This document shows, in pieces, positions 10,218-20,243 of a stretch of DNA of 41,554 bases. The stretch comes from JBEKTY01 sp049515555. Its GTDB lineage: Bacteria; Planctomycetota; Planctomycetia; Pirellulales; Thermoguttaceae. The translations under genes were made by a program, and so were the position numbers. A model generated the notes under the pieces. It worked only from the letters and a program-made list of their open reading frames with translations. It made no database searches and had not been told where the DNA came from. The stretch covers positions 1-41,554 of the forward strand of contig JBEKTY010000059.1 of NCBI GenBank assembly GCA_049515555.1. Reading direction: 5' to 3'. The first letter of the stretch is position 1, and each line of letters begins with the position of its first letter.

Positions 10218-11546
10218 ATGAGCGTGGCGGGCTTGTCCAGCAACGCCGCAGGATCGGCGCAAGCCAGCGGCGTCCGGCGGCGGGTGCGAACGCCGATCGT
10301 GACGGCCAAGGCCGGCGATCACCAGGCAATCTACTATTTTCTGAGAGAGATTTTCGGCGGGCCGAGCCGGGCCGCGTTCCACGGTTTGGTGGCCGATCCC
10401 TTCTACGAGCCGCACGACCGGCTGCTGCTGCGGCGGATGGGCCGCATCGTGGCCCACGTGCATCTGACGCACCGCGTCATGCAGTTCGGCCCGGTGCAGG
10501 TCCCCGTGGCCGGCCTGGACTGGCTGGCCGTGGCCGCTAACTGTCGCCGGCAGGGGTTGGGCAGCCACCTGCTGCTGGCCGCACAGCGGCAGATGGCCCG
10601 CTCGGGCATCCTGATCGGCCTGCTGCGGACGCGGGCCCCCCTCTTCTTCCGCCGCAGCGGCTGGGCGGTGTGCGGGCGGCACAGCTCGTGCATCGCCGAC
10701 GCCCACGCCCTGTTGGGCCGCCTGCTGCAGCGCGGGGTCCGCCCCGGCCGCCACCACCGCCTGCAAATCCGCCCCTGGCGGCGATGGGAAGAGGCCGGCT
10801 TGATGCGGGTCTATAACCAGAACCTGCCCGGCAACTACGGCCCCCTGGAACGCACCCGCGCCTACTGGCAGTGGCTCCTGCAGCGGCGGGCCTTCGATCA
10901 GCTCTACGTGGCCCTGGACGGCCCCAACCTCTGGGACCTCGACGAGAGCACCACGCAACTGGTGGGCTACGCGGCCATCAAGGGCCAGGCCGTGATCGAG
11001 TTGATGACCGTTCCCGGCCGGCCCAAGGCGGCCATGGAGCTGCTGGCCCGCATCGCCGGCGAAGCCATCGAGCAGGACCGGTCGAGCGTCGTGCTGCACG
11101 CCCCGGCGGCCAGCCCCTTGCTGGCCATCTTCGACGAGGCCGACGGTTGGCGCCGCGATCGGGAAGTGTTCGACGGCGAGGTGTACATGGCCCGGCTGGT
11201 CAACCCGTTGGGCGTGCTGCGGCGGCTGAGCGGCGAGTTCTTCCGCCGGGCCGCCGAGGCGCAGCTTCCCCGGCCCCTCGAGCTGGGCCTCAGCGTCGAG
11301 GGCCAGCGCTACCAGATCGAGATCGACCGCGACCGCGCCGCCGTCGCCGCCGACCAACTGGGCCGCAGCTACCTGCGGCTGAACGTGGCCGAGTTCACCC
11401 GCCTGGTCTTGGGCCAGCTCGATTGGGACCAGGCCCTGGCAGAAGGCCGCCTGGATCCCTCGACGGCCCTGGCCCGCCAGACCGGCCAGGTGCTGTTTCC
11501 CCCGCTGCCGCTGTGGCGCCCGCCGCTGGACGAGCTGATGGCTTAG
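10218..11546 (+). CDS. Eis-like GNAT acetyltransferase with C-terminal sterol-carrier-like domain
   Basis: A 442-residue protein laid out like the Eis family: an N-terminal GNAT fold, a second degenerate GNAT region and an SCP2-like C-terminal domain. The acetyl-CoA loop is CRRQGLGSHLL at about residues 110-120. The LELGLSVEGQRYQIEI stretch near 360 fits the SCP2-like part. Eis proteins acetylate amines on varied substrates, but the substrate here is unknown. The ATG at 10218 has AGAAAGGA upstream. It follows the glycosyltransferase fusion by 110 bp on the same strand and may share a transcript. The first 25 residues are low in complexity. Confidence 0.75.
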   Translation: MSVAGLSSNAAGSAQASGVRRRVRTPIVTAKAGDHQAIYYFLREIFGGPSRAAFHGLVADPFYEPHDRLLLRRMGRIVAHVHLTHRVMQFGPVQVPVAGLDWLAVAANCRRQGLGSHLLLAAQRQMARSGILIGLLRTRAPLFFRRSGWAVCGRHSSCIADAHALLGRLLQRGVRPGRHHRLQIRPWRRWEEAGLMRVYNQNLPGNYGPLERTRAYWQWLLQRRAFDQLYVALDGPNLWDLDESTTQLVGYAAIKGQAVIELMTVPGRPKAAMELLARIAGEAIEQDRSSVVLHAPAASPLLAIFDEADGWRRDREVFDGEVYMARLVNPLGVLRRLSGEFFRRAAEAQLPRPLELGLSVEGQRYQIEIDRDRAAVAADQLGRSYLRLNVAEFTRLVLGQLDWDQALAEGRLDPSTALARQTGQVLFPPLPLWRPPLDELMA

Positions 11547-11549
11547 GCT

Positions 11550-12044
11550 TTAGCAGCCCAGCACCTTGGCCGTGACCAGCCAGCGGAGCTCGCCGCCGCC
11601 GGCCCGGGGCGATGCCTCGAAACGGATGGCGGCGATGGCCCCCTTGCTGAAGCGGATGCTCCCGCCCGGCATGCCGATGGCCAGGGCAGCCAGTTGCTCG
11701 ACGTCGGGGGCATGGCCGACCCAGGCGATCTGCTCGCTCCGCTGGGCCTGCTTGGCCGTCCACTCCAGCAGCCGCTGGTGATTGCCGCCGGGCAACAGCT
11801 CGCCATGCTGGACGAGCTGGGCCCGGCTCGGCGTCCGCTCGGCCAGGATCTCGGCCGTTTCAACACAGCGGACCATCGGGCTGACGGCGATGACCTGCGG
11901 GGCCAGCCCGCCGCCGGCCAGCTTGTCGATCAACTTGGCAAACCGCTCCCGGCCCTCGGCCGAAAGCGGCCGCTGGGTGTCGTCGGGCCACTGCGGGTCG
12001 CCCATGTGACCCGCCCACGCATGGCGAATAATATAAAGGTCCAT
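11550..12044 (-). CDS. SixA-like histidine phosphatase
   Basis: A 164-residue member of the histidine phosphatase (phosphoglycerate mutase-like) superfamily in its short SixA form. The catalytic histidine is in IIRHAWAG at the N-terminus, the second arginine is in SPMVRCVETAEIL, and the late histidine is in WVGHAPDVEQLA. SixA removes phosphate from phosphohistidine proteins. The ATG at 12044 is chosen because CGGAGGG lies about 8 nt upstream; the open frame continues far upstream only by codon bias. It is convergent with the acetyltransferase (3 bp gap) and lies 101 bp downstream of the RNase HII-like gene on the same strand. Confidence 0.85.
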   Translation of the reverse strand: MDLYIIRHAWAGHMGDPQWPDDTQRPLSAEGRERFAKLIDKLAGGGLAPQVIAVSPMVRCVETAEILAERTPSRAQLVQHGELLPGGNHQRLLEWTAKQAQRSEQIAWVGHAPDVEQLAALAIGMPGGSIRFSKGAIAAIRFEASPRAGGGELRWLVTAKVLGC

Positions 12045-12145
12045 GACATTACCCTCCGATTCCCGCGCCGCCGGCCTCTCTTGGCGCGCGGGCCAGCGGC
12101 GTTGTACTGCGTCATCCTGCACTCTCCCGAAGGGAAAGTGAAACA

Positions 12146-13195
<1,050 letters not shown>

Positions 13196-13260
13196 AGGCG
13201 GCGTCCGTCGCAGACCAGCCTACCAGGCAAAAAGGCAGAAGGCCAGAGGGGGAAGGAAGG

Positions 13261-13415
13261 AAGGAGAAGTCAGGAGTCAGAAGTCAGGAGTTAAAAGTCA
13301 GGAGTTAGAAGTTAGGAGTTAGAATGGCGGAGTGGCTGGCGTTCTCCAGGCATCGTGAGCGATTCCCCGCTTTTCCCTCCTGACTCCTGACTTCTGACTC
13401 CTCACTCCTAATCGC
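13261..13415. repeat. Heptamer word array, two inverted arms
   Basis: The left arm (13266-13323) repeats GTCAGGA, GTCAGAA, GTTAGGA and GTTAGAA with a strict 7-nt period. The right arm (about 13376-13410) carries the complementary words TGACTCC and TGACTTC. About 50 nt of unremarkable sequence lies between. The array spans the divergent gap between the RNase HII-like and MnmE-like genes. The right arm ends just before the latter's ATG, leaving no clear Shine-Dalgarno site. Confidence 0.75.
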
Positions 13416-13417
13416 TT

Positions 13418-14608
13418 ATGTCCGACGCTTGTCGCCTGCGGCTGGTCCAGCTTACGCCCCCGGGGCGCGGGGCGATTGCGACGCTGCGGATCGAGGGCCC
13501 GGGGGCCCTGCGGGCCGTGGCCGCACGGTTTACGGCCCGCAACGGCCGGCCCCTGACCGAGTTGCCGCGCGACCGGCTGGCGGTTGGCCATTTCGGCGGC
13601 CCCGGCGGCGAAGAGGTCGTTGTCCGCACCCTGTCCGACGAGGCCCTCGAGCTGCATTGCCACGGGGGCGTCGCCGCGGTGGCTTTGATCGAAGAGACCC
13701 TGGCCGCCGCCGGTGCGTCCGGGGGACTGTCCCAGTTTTCGTCCGACGAAAATGGGACTGTCCCCTTTTCCCGCCGCGTCGCCTGGCAGGAGTGGGCCGA
13801 GGGTCAAGAGCGGGACCCGATCGCCGCCGCCGCACGCATCGCCCTGGCCGAGGCCCGCACGGAGCGAACCGCCGCCATCCTGTTGGACCAGTATCACGGC
13901 GCGTTGCGCAGCGCCATCCGGCAGATGCAAGCCAGCCTGCGGGCCGGCGACCCCGTGGCGGCCGCCCAGGAGGCCGATGCCCTCTTGGCCCGGGCCCCGC
14001 TGGGCCTGCACCTGGTCCGGCCGTGGCAAGTGGTCGTGGCGGGCCTGCCCAACGCCGGCAAGAGCAGCCTGATCAACGCCTTGGCCGGCTACCGCCGAGC
14101 CATCGTCCACCCCACCGCCGGCACGACCCGCGACGTGCTCAGCACGCCGATCGTGGTCGACGGCTGGCCGGTGGAGCTTTCCGATACGGCCGGGCTGCCC
14201 CCAGCGGAAGAAGCGGCCGGCGGCGACCCGCTCGAGCAGGCCGGGATCAAGCTGGCGCAGGCCAAGCTGGCCGCAGCCGATCTGGCGCTGGTGGTCTTCG
14301 ACCGCTCGCGGGCCTGGTCCGCCGCCGAGCAGCGATTGCAGGAAACGCTGTCTGGTACGATCCGGGTGCACAACAAATGCGACCTGCCGCCCGGGCCCGG
14401 GCCGTGGCCGCCGGGCCTGGCCGTCAGCGCCCTCAAGCAAGAGGGGATCGAGGACTTGCTGCGTGCCGTCGCCGACCGTCTGGTTCCGCAGGCTCCGCCC
14501 GCCGGCGCGGCCGTGCCGTTCACTCCCCAACAGATCGACGAGATCGCTCGCGCAGCCACAGGCTTTCGATCTCCTCCAGCGTGCGGCCCTTGGTCTCCGG
14601 CACCATGA
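13418..14608 (+). CDS. MnmE/TrmE-like GTPase lacking the C-terminal cysteine motif
   Basis: A 396-residue GTPase. The N-terminal GRGAIATLRIEGPG resembles the folate-binding domain of MnmE, which with MnmG modifies uridine 34 of some tRNAs. The GTPase motifs are clear: GLPNAGKSS, PTAGTTRD, DTAG, NKCD and SALK. True MnmE is about 450 residues and ends in a C-[IVL]-G-K motif with a catalytic cysteine. Here the protein ends in VPFTPQQIDEI plus about 20 residues that overlap the sugar-porter gene on the other strand. It may be a degenerate paralogue or a planctomycete variant. Residues 102-116 are encoded by repeat A2 in frame. The leader is a heptamer array without a clear ribosome site. Confidence 0.75.
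   Translation: MSDACRLRLVQLTPPGRGAIATLRIEGPGALRAVAARFTARNGRPLTELPRDRLAVGHFGGPGGEEVVVRTLSDEALELHCHGGVAAVALIEETLAAAGASGGLSQFSSDENGTVPFSRRVAWQEWAEGQERDPIAAAARIALAEARTERTAAILLDQYHGALRSAIRQMQASLRAGDPVAAAQEADALLARAPLGLHLVRPWQVVVAGLPNAGKSSLINALAGYRRAIVHPTAGTTRDVLSTPIVVDGWPVELSDTAGLPPAEEAAGGDPLEQAGIKLAQAKLAAADLALVVFDRSRAWSAAEQRLQETLSGTIRVHNKCDLPPGPGPWPPGLAVSALKQEGIEDLLRAVADRLVPQAPPAGAAVPFTPQQIDEIARAATGFRSPPACGPWSPAP
13722..13765. repeat. Palindromic repeat A2, inside a coding frame
   Basis: The arms GGGGACTGTCCCAGTTTTCG and CGAAAATGGGACTGTCCCC flank a short TCCGA loop. The 44-bp element is translated inside the MnmE-like GTPase as GLSQFSSDENGTVPF, where a short loop would be expected before the RVAWQEWAE segment. 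It is the short form of A1 without the inner hairpin. Confidence 0.9.
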
Positions 14609-15896
14609 ACGCCACGAACACGGTCGTCAGCAGGCTGAACCCGGCGTAGGTCCAGAAGGTGTTGGCCGGGCCGAACGTCTCGCGCAGGCGGGGGAATGTC
14701 TGCGTGACGACGAAGTCGGCCAGCCAGAGCATCAATATGGCCAGCGACATCGCCCGGCCGCGGAGCTTGGTGGGGAAAATCTCGGAGGCGATGATCCAGG
14801 GGATGGGCCCCATGGCCAGGCTGAAGGCGCCGGTGAAGAGCAAGATGCTGCCCACCAGCAGCAGGCCCTGCTCGTGCCGGTAGAACATCAGGCCCACCAG
14901 GCCCAGCGCGATGGCCTGGATCAGCGTGCCGGCCAGGAGCAGCGGCCGGCGGCCGGCGCGATCGACCAGCCAGATGGCCCCGAAGGTGAACAGCAGATTG
15001 ATCAGACCCACGCTCACCTGGTGAGTGAAGGCCGCATCACGGCCTACCCCGGCGGCCTGAAAGATGTCGGGGCCATAGTAGATAATGGCGTTGATGCCGC
15101 TGAGCTGTCCCAGCACGGCCAGCCCCGCGCCGACGACCAGTGCCCGGCGGTAGCCCGTGTTGAAAAGTTCCCGCCAGCGTCCTTCCTCCTGCTGCAGGGC
15201 CTGGTCGATGGCTTGGATTTCGCGCTGGGCGGCGGCCGGGCCGCTCACGCCCTCCAGGATCCGCCGGGCCGGCTCGCGGCGGCCGATCTTCATGAGCCAC
15301 CGCGGGCTCTCGGGCACGACCAGCATCAGCAGTCCGAACAGCAGCGAGGGCAGCACCAGCGAGGCGAACATCCACCGCCAGCCGGTCTCGATGTTCCACG
15401 CCTCGTCGCTCAGCCGCTGAATCTGCAGGTTGACGAAGAACACGACCAGGATGCCCACCACGATGGCCAATTGATAGAGGGCCACCAGCGTGCCGCGGAG
15501 TTTTTCGGGTGCGATCTCGGCGATGTACAGGGGCGAGAGCATCGACACGCCGCCGATGGCGATGCCGCCGGCGAAGCGGGCCCAGGCGAACTGCCCGATC
15601 GTCTGCGGCACGGCCGAGACCAGCGAGGAAACGGCGAACAGCCCCGCACAGGCCACGAGGGTCCACTTCCGGCCGAAGCGGTCGCCCAGCGGCCCGGCCA
15701 CCGCCGAGCCGACGACGCAGCCCACCAGGAGGCTCGAGGCGGCCCAGCCGGTCAGGTCGGCGCTGAGCTGGAAATGGCTCTTCAGGAAGTTTATGGCCCC
15801 CGAGACCACGGCCGTATCGTAGCCGAACAGGAACCCGCCCAGCGCGGCCGTCAGGGCCAGCGGCAGCAGGTAACGGTAGTTGTAGTGCGAAGCCAT
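14520..15896 (-). CDS. Sugar porter of the major facilitator superfamily
   Basis: A 458-residue inner-membrane transporter with 12 predicted helices, of the XylE/GLUT-type sugar porter family (sugar:proton symport). Family signatures are present: FGYDTAVVSGA in helix 1, GDRFGRK in the first loop, PESPRWL after helix 6, QLSGINAIIYYGP in helix 7, DRAGRRPLLL and the closing PETKGRTLEEIE. The sugar is not evident. The ATG at 15896 has no Shine-Dalgarno, but a 17-bp-spaced promoter lies so close that the message may be leaderless. The 3' end overlaps the MnmE-like gene by 89 bp in convergent orientation. The conserved PETKGR end shows this overlap is real on the porter side. Confidence 0.93.
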   Translation of the reverse strand: MASHYNYRYLLPLALTAALGGFLFGYDTAVVSGAINFLKSHFQLSADLTGWAASSLLVGCVVGSAVAGPLGDRFGRKWTLVACAGLFAVSSLVSAVPQTIGQFAWARFAGGIAIGGVSMLSPLYIAEIAPEKLRGTLVALYQLAIVVGILVVFFVNLQIQRLSDEAWNIETGWRWMFASLVLPSLLFGLLMLVVPESPRWLMKIGRREPARRILEGVSGPAAAQREIQAIDQALQQEEGRWRELFNTGYRRALVVGAGLAVLGQLSGINAIIYYGPDIFQAAGVGRDAAFTHQVSVGLINLLFTFGAIWLVDRAGRRPLLLAGTLIQAIALGLVGLMFYRHEQGLLLVGSILLFTGAFSLAMGPIPWIIASEIFPTKLRGRAMSLAILMLWLADFVVTQTFPRLRETFGPANTFWTYAGFSLLTTVFVAFMVPETKGRTLEEIESLWLRERSRRSVGE

Positions 15897-15904
15897 GGTG
15901 CTGT

Positions 15905-15933
15905 ATGGTAGCCTAACGGGCCGCTAAGGGCAA
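15905..15933 (-). promoter_or_regulatory. Candidate promoter of the sugar porter, possibly leaderless
   Basis: Read on the minus strand, TTGCCC and TACCAT are separated by 17 bp. Transcription would start around 15898, only about 2 nt before the ATG at 15896, and no ribosome site is visible. That fits leaderless translation. Confidence 0.4.
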
Positions 15934-15934
15934 C

Positions 15935-16047
15935 CGTACCGCAACGACGGGCGACGGACGACGGGCGACGGGCCGGAGCGCTTCCGTCCGTCGCCCGTCG
16001 TCCGTCGTCCGTCGAAAATGGTGGGGCTCGCTCGCGCTCGTCCCACC
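15935..16047. repeat. Heptamer array (CGACGGG words) and a GC-rich hairpin
   Basis: CGACGGG and CGACGGA words repeat every 7 nt at about 15949-15972 and are mirrored by GTCCGTCGCCCGTCGTCCG-type words at about 15986-16014, making a long hairpin. Directly after it, 16020-16047 has GGTGGG and CCCACC arms around a CTCGCTCGCGCTCG core. Confidence 0.7.
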
Positions 16048-16080
16048 CCACGAGCCTCTGGCGGAAAGATGTATGGCGGA

Positions 16081-16099
16081 CGGCACACGGAGTGTGCCG
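16081..16099. repeat. Family D hairpin at the 3' end of the beta-helix gene
   Basis: CGGCACAC-GGA-GTGTGCCG, an 8-bp stem with a 3-nt loop, lies 4 bp past the stop codon (16104-16106, minus strand). The position suits a transcription end or an mRNA 3' stabiliser. Confidence 0.7.
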
Positions 16100-16103
16100 G
16101 ATA

Positions 16104-19100
16104 CTACCGGGCCAGAACGAACGGGGTCGAGCGCGTCGGATCGCCGAACATGAGGGACAGCGGCCAGGCGACTTTGAAGTCCTGGGCGTGGCCCCAACTG
16201 AGGATGCCGTCGAAGTCGACGCCCAGGCGGATGATGTCGCCGGCGCCCTTGAGGTCCAGGATATCTGTTCCGCCGCGGCCACCGATGCCGCCCACGAGTT
16301 TGATGTCGGCGAAAGGAATTCGACCCATGACGGCATAGCCCCGTTTTCCCTTCATCGACGCGCCGGTGATTTCCGCCAGTTGCCGCCCCAGCGGATCAGC
16401 GGACAGGTCGTCCAGGCGCGCGCCCCACACGTTCTCGCCGGGCAGCGGATAGCCCTGGGCGTAAGTCTGGCCGGCCCGGTCGTGGAAGCGGTACTTGTAG
16501 AGCCGCGGCGCGCCGTCCCTGGTGAATCCCAGGCCGAATTGCTCCTCTTCGGCCCAGAATTCGACGCCGTCGTACATGGGCATTTCGCCGGGTTGATCGG
16601 CGTCGAAGTGCATTCCCTCGCAGGCCACGACGAAGTAGACATACAGGCTGCGGCCGTCGTGGGCCACCGCGCCCATGGCCGTGCCCGTCTTGAAGGTTTG
16701 CCACAGGTCGTCGGGCATTGCGCAGTGCTTGAAATTCGGCACCGGCAGGGCCACGATCTGCGGGATCACGCCGGCCTTAACCCAGGCGTTCCAGTTGCCG
16801 TCGACTTTCATCTCCGGGATTTTCGCCAGTACCAGGGTCTTTGCCAGTCCCTTTCCCTGGACGACTTCCGCGAGCGGAATGCGGCCCGGGGCAATACCGG
16901 TAGGCTGCCACTGCATGGGCGCGGATGTCTTGCGAATCGATTCCACGCCATCGACGCGAATGCGGTTCAGGCGGCCGACGGCGTCGTCCTCGACATAGGC
17001 GCCTATCTTGCCGTCGGCGCGGAGATAGGGGCTGACGCTGTGCGAGCAGTCGATCCACCCGCAGGTGTAATTGGTGGGCCAGGACCAATTGCCGGTGGCC
17101 AGGCGCAGGCCGTCGGCGTCGAACAGATCGACCTGCCCGCTGAGTATCTTGGTTGCCAGCACGTAGGTACTCTTGCCGTCGCTGATGGCGCTTGCCCAGA
17201 GGTAGTTTCCGCCGCTGGAGCGCGAGAACCAGAGGGGTTTTCTCCGGGCGTCGAACTTGCCCACCCCGGTTGCGCCGCGGAAGAAGACCGGGATGCATTC
17301 GTCGAACTGTGCGGTCATGCCGCCGAAATAGATGTCGTCGTTGGTGCGATCCACCGACAGGCCCGCATCGGTGAAGGCCATCTTCTGCCGGGTCGTTTCG
17401 GTTCCCGGGCGGATCAGAACGGGATGCGCCCAATCGAAGGTCGGCCTGTGGCCGGCGTCCAGCCCCAGGAAGGGAATCCGCCGCACCGTGGGGATGTTGC
17501 GCTTGTCGCCGGCCATGAACACCTGCACGATGCTTCCGTCCGCGGCAAACGCCGATGCGGGACCGGCCAACGGCGCCTCGGCCCTGGACAGATTGACCGC
17601 CAGCCGCGGGTTGAGCGGGTCGGTGACGTCCACCAATTGCATGCCGGCCTCGATGGGCCAGTAGGCCACGAATTGCCGACCGCCCAAGGTGACCACTTCC
17701 ATCGGATTGCCCAGCGCCCGGTCCTTCATGCCGCGCGGCGCTTCCACCAGCCACCGCCAGGCGCCGGTCTTGGGGTCCACGCGGAAGACCCCCAGGGCGG
17801 AGATCACATACTCGCTCTTTACCGGGTGGACGCGCACGGTGTCCACAAAATCGCTGACGATCTCGTTGAGCACCTTGCCCGTGTACGGATTCATGATCCG
17901 CGTGCGATAGTATTCGCAGACCACCAGGCGGCCGTCCTTGAGGAAGCACGCCCCGCGCGGCATGCGCCAGTAGTCGGTGCTGACCGGCACGAACTCACCC
18001 GGGGCGCGCGTACGGCCCATCGAGAGCGTCACCTTGCCGCTGAAATCCAGCACCGCCACGCGCTCGGCGGCCTGGTCCACGACACACAGGCGGTCTTTGC
18101 CGGCCGACAGGTACTTGGGAGTCGCCAGGCGGCTGGAGAATTGCCTTTCTGTCTTGCCTGAGGGCGAAAGGGCCAGAATCCGCTCGCCGCTGAGGACCCA
18201 AAGATTGCCGGCGGTGTCGGCCGCAATGTCGGCGACCTTCGAGACGAGCAGATCGGCGGTTTTCCTGCCCGTGGAAAGGTCGATCAGGCGTACCACATTC
18301 GTCCCGGCGACGGCCACGCAGGCCGTGTTGCCCGCCAGCGCCAACCCGACGGCCGACACATTCTTGTCGGCCTTTTCCGCGGCGCTCAGGACCTCGTAGA
18401 ACTCGCCGCCGGAGGGCATTTTAGCGCGCTCGCCCGGCAGCGCGAGGCGGATCAGCCGCACCGCGGCGCCCTTGCCGGTCAGGGCGTAGCAGTCGTCCTG
18501 CGGCGTGGTGGCCAGCGCGATGAACTCGGAATCCAGCAGGCCAACGGCAAACGTCGGTTGGCCCGAAGCACTGTAGCGCCGCAGCGGATACAGGCCCTCG
18601 TCGTAATAGCACGACATCATGAACCCGCCGTCGCCGAGCGGGGCAACGCGATTGGCATTGTCGGCGTTGTAGTTTCCCGCCGCGTTGCCGTTGTCGCCGA
18701 AATGACCGTCATCGACGACCTGCACGTCGTGCGAAACAACCTTGGCCACGTACTTGCCGGCCGGGGCGACGTCGCCCACGTCGTCCAGGCCGTCCCAATA
18801 CAGCTCCGCAACGCCGGCGGCATCCGCCAGCAGCATTCGGATCAGCTTGCCGCCCTCGTTGTAGATGCCGGCCGACTGCCTTGCGCCGCCCGGGGCGACC
18901 TGTATGGCCAGGCGGGCCCATCCGGCTGCGGGGACGGGCTGCGGATATTCGTAGGCGCCGGCGCACACGTGGCCATCGCGCATGGCAAAGGGCACGCCGT
19001 CGCGATCGGGGATCGCGCCGTCTTCGGCCGATGCAATGCCGATATGTCTGCCGGGCAAACCGCCGGGCCAAGTGATTTCCGCTGACGGGTGCAAGTCGAA

Positions 19101-19958
19101 GTTGTCAGGGTCCTTGAAGGCCGGGGTGACGTACACGCTGTGGCGGTCCTGTCCGCTGGCCGCATTCCACTCGTAAATACGAGCCTGGGCCGGCACTTCG
19201 CCCCAGCTTCCGCATGTCCCGCTGATCGCATTGAAGTCGCTGGTCCAGGCACTGGAGGAGATGCCGTCGGCGACCATGTTGGAGTTGTTCGCCGCCAGCA
19301 GGCAGTTGCGGATCTGCCCTTGCCCGCAGTTGAGGATCAGCATACCGGCCGAGGTGCTGCCGGCCACGGTTGTCTGCAGCACCTTGCTGGCCACCGATTC
19401 GCGGAAGTACAGACCGACCGCGCATCGCGAAACCACGCAACTGCGCACCACAACTGCCCGGCTGGTATTGACCGCCGCCCCGCGCGTCAGTCTGTCGAAA
19501 GTGCATCGTTCGATCGTGACATTGCGGCAATCGTCGAGCCGTAGCCCCTGACCGGGGCCGGCAAACGTCAGCCCGCGGATCGTGAGATTCGCCAGCCGCC
19601 GGAACAAGATGGCCGCATCCGAGGCGTTATCGGCTGTGATGATGACGGGGCCGGGGGCATCACCCGTCAGCTGGCCGTTCTCGTCGCCGACAACGGCCAT
19701 CTGCGTGCCGTCGGCGCTGAAACGCTCCGCGATGAGCGTCGAGGCCGTGTTGTACTTTCCGGGTCCGATGATCAGACTGTCGCCGTTGTCCAGCGCCTGC
19801 CCGCCGCGGAGAATGGTCTTGAATGCCGTCTGCGGCGTCTTGCCGTCGGCATCATCGTTGCCCTGCGTGCGTATGAAGTAGGTGCCGGCTGCCAGAAACT
19901 GCGTGGGCACGCACGTCAATGCCGCGGCCACAATTATCCGGGAAAGAAGCGGATTCAT
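16104..19958 (-). CDS. Large secreted protein: beta-helix, FlgD-like, propeller and CBM9-like regions
   Basis: A 1284-residue exported protein. A signal peptide (MNPLLSRIIVAAALTC..., cut near LAAGT) opens it. Residues about 25-330 look like a right-handed parallel beta-helix of the pectate-lyase type, with repeated turns such as NLTIRGLTFAG and NVTIERCTF. Then comes a FlgD-like Ig segment (GKLIRMLLADAAGVAELYWD), a long beta-propeller-like region with short repeated motifs, and a C-terminal region like family 9 carbohydrate-binding or DOMON modules (KVDGNWNAWV ... GVEFWAEEEQFGL). The start at 19958 has GGAGAAG 8 nt upstream and a strong promoter; the frame runs to 20231 only by codon bias. It probably acts on or binds polysaccharide outside the cytoplasm. 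Confidence 0.75.
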   Translation of the reverse strand: MNPLLSRIIVAAALTCVPTQFLAAGTYFIRTQGNDDADGKTPQTAFKTILRGGQALDNGDSLIIGPGKYNTASTLIAERFSADGTQMAVVGDENGQLTGDAPGPVIITADNASDAAILFRRLANLTIRGLTFAGPGQGLRLDDCRNVTIERCTFDRLTRGAAVNTSRAVVVRSCVVSRCAVGLYFRESVASKVLQTTVAGSTSAGMLILNCGQGQIRNCLLAANNSNMVADGISSSAWTSDFNAISGTCGSWGEVPAQARIYEWNAASGQDRHSVYVTPAFKDPDNFDLHPSAEITWPGGLPGRHIGIASAEDGAIPDRDGVPFAMRDGHVCAGAYEYPQPVPAAGWARLAIQVAPGGARQSAGIYNEGGKLIRMLLADAAGVAELYWDGLDDVGDVAPAGKYVAKVVSHDVQVVDDGHFGDNGNAAGNYNADNANRVAPLGDGGFMMSCYYDEGLYPLRRYSASGQPTFAVGLLDSEFIALATTPQDDCYALTGKGAAVRLIRLALPGERAKMPSGGEFYEVLSAAEKADKNVSAVGLALAGNTACVAVAGTNVVRLIDLSTGRKTADLLVSKVADIAADTAGNLWVLSGERILALSPSGKTERQFSSRLATPKYLSAGKDRLCVVDQAAERVAVLDFSGKVTLSMGRTRAPGEFVPVSTDYWRMPRGACFLKDGRLVVCEYYRTRIMNPYTGKVLNEIVSDFVDTVRVHPVKSEYVISALGVFRVDPKTGAWRWLVEAPRGMKDRALGNPMEVVTLGGRQFVAYWPIEAGMQLVDVTDPLNPRLAVNLSRAEAPLAGPASAFAADGSIVQVFMAGDKRNIPTVRRIPFLGLDAGHRPTFDWAHPVLIRPGTETTRQKMAFTDAGLSVDRTNDDIYFGGMTAQFDECIPVFFRGATGVGKFDARRKPLWFSRSSGGNYLWASAISDGKSTYVLATKILSGQVDLFDADGLRLATGNWSWPTNYTCGWIDCSHSVSPYLRADGKIGAYVEDDAVGRLNRIRVDGVESIRKTSAPMQWQPTGIAPGRIPLAEVVQGKGLAKTLVLAKIPEMKVDGNWNAWVKAGVIPQIVALPVPNFKHCAMPDDLWQTFKTGTAMGAVAHDGRSLYVYFVVACEGMHFDADQPGEMPMYDGVEFWAEEEQFGLGFTRDGAPRLYKYRFHDRAGQTYAQGYPLPGENVWGARLDDLSADPLGRQLAEITGASMKGKRGYAVMGRIPFADIKLVGGIGGRGGTDILDLKGAGDIIRLGVDFDGILSWGHAQDFKVAWPLSLMFGDPTRSTPFVLAR

Positions 19959-20015
19959 TATTGTACTTCTCCAAATCGCTGCGATGTCGAACGACTGGCG
20001 GCATTCACAGCGCCG

Positions 20016-20044
20016 AGTATAGTAGGCTGTCGTTCGATTATCAA
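20016..20044 (-). promoter_or_regulatory. Housekeeping-type promoter of the beta-helix protein gene
   Basis: On the minus strand, TTGATA (20044-20039) and TATACT (20021-20016) are spaced by 17 bp. Transcription would start near 20009, about 51 nt before the ATG at 19958. This agrees with the chosen start and rules against the longer frame. Confidence 0.65.
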
Positions 20045-20115
20045 CGCTGTGCCGGCCGGCAACCTGTAGATCCTTGCGTCCTGCGGATTCCTCTCGCATA
20101 ATGGCCCAGAACCCG

Positions 20116-20217
20116 TTGTGGCCGGTCTCCGACCGAGCCACACCGCCGACCGAAGGTCTCCCTGGCTCCGGAGACCTTCGGTCGGGCCGCGGCGGGGTCG
20201 GGAGCCCCGCGCCGAAC
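20116..20217. repeat. Family C 102-bp palindromic unit, copy 2
   Basis: The unit is nearly identical in order and length to 6735-6836: it begins TTGTGGCCGGTCTCCGACCG, has a GAAGGTCTCC/GGAGACCTTC hairpin, and ends GAGCCCCGCGCCGAAC. Unlike copy 1 it is not enclosed by family D arms. It ends 26 bp before the next gene's ATG. Confidence 0.85.
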
Positions 20218-20243
20218 TGTGTCCTTACCACCGCGAGGGTCCC

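Noticed and set aside
13261..13415. CRISPR-like array
   Set aside because: The repeats are 7-nt words without spacers, and no cas genes are in the window.
16092..18161. 689-codon plus-strand frame opposite the beta-helix protein
   Set aside because: It is a shadow frame with no recognisable motif, while the opposite strand has a signal peptide, a promoter and a ribosome site.
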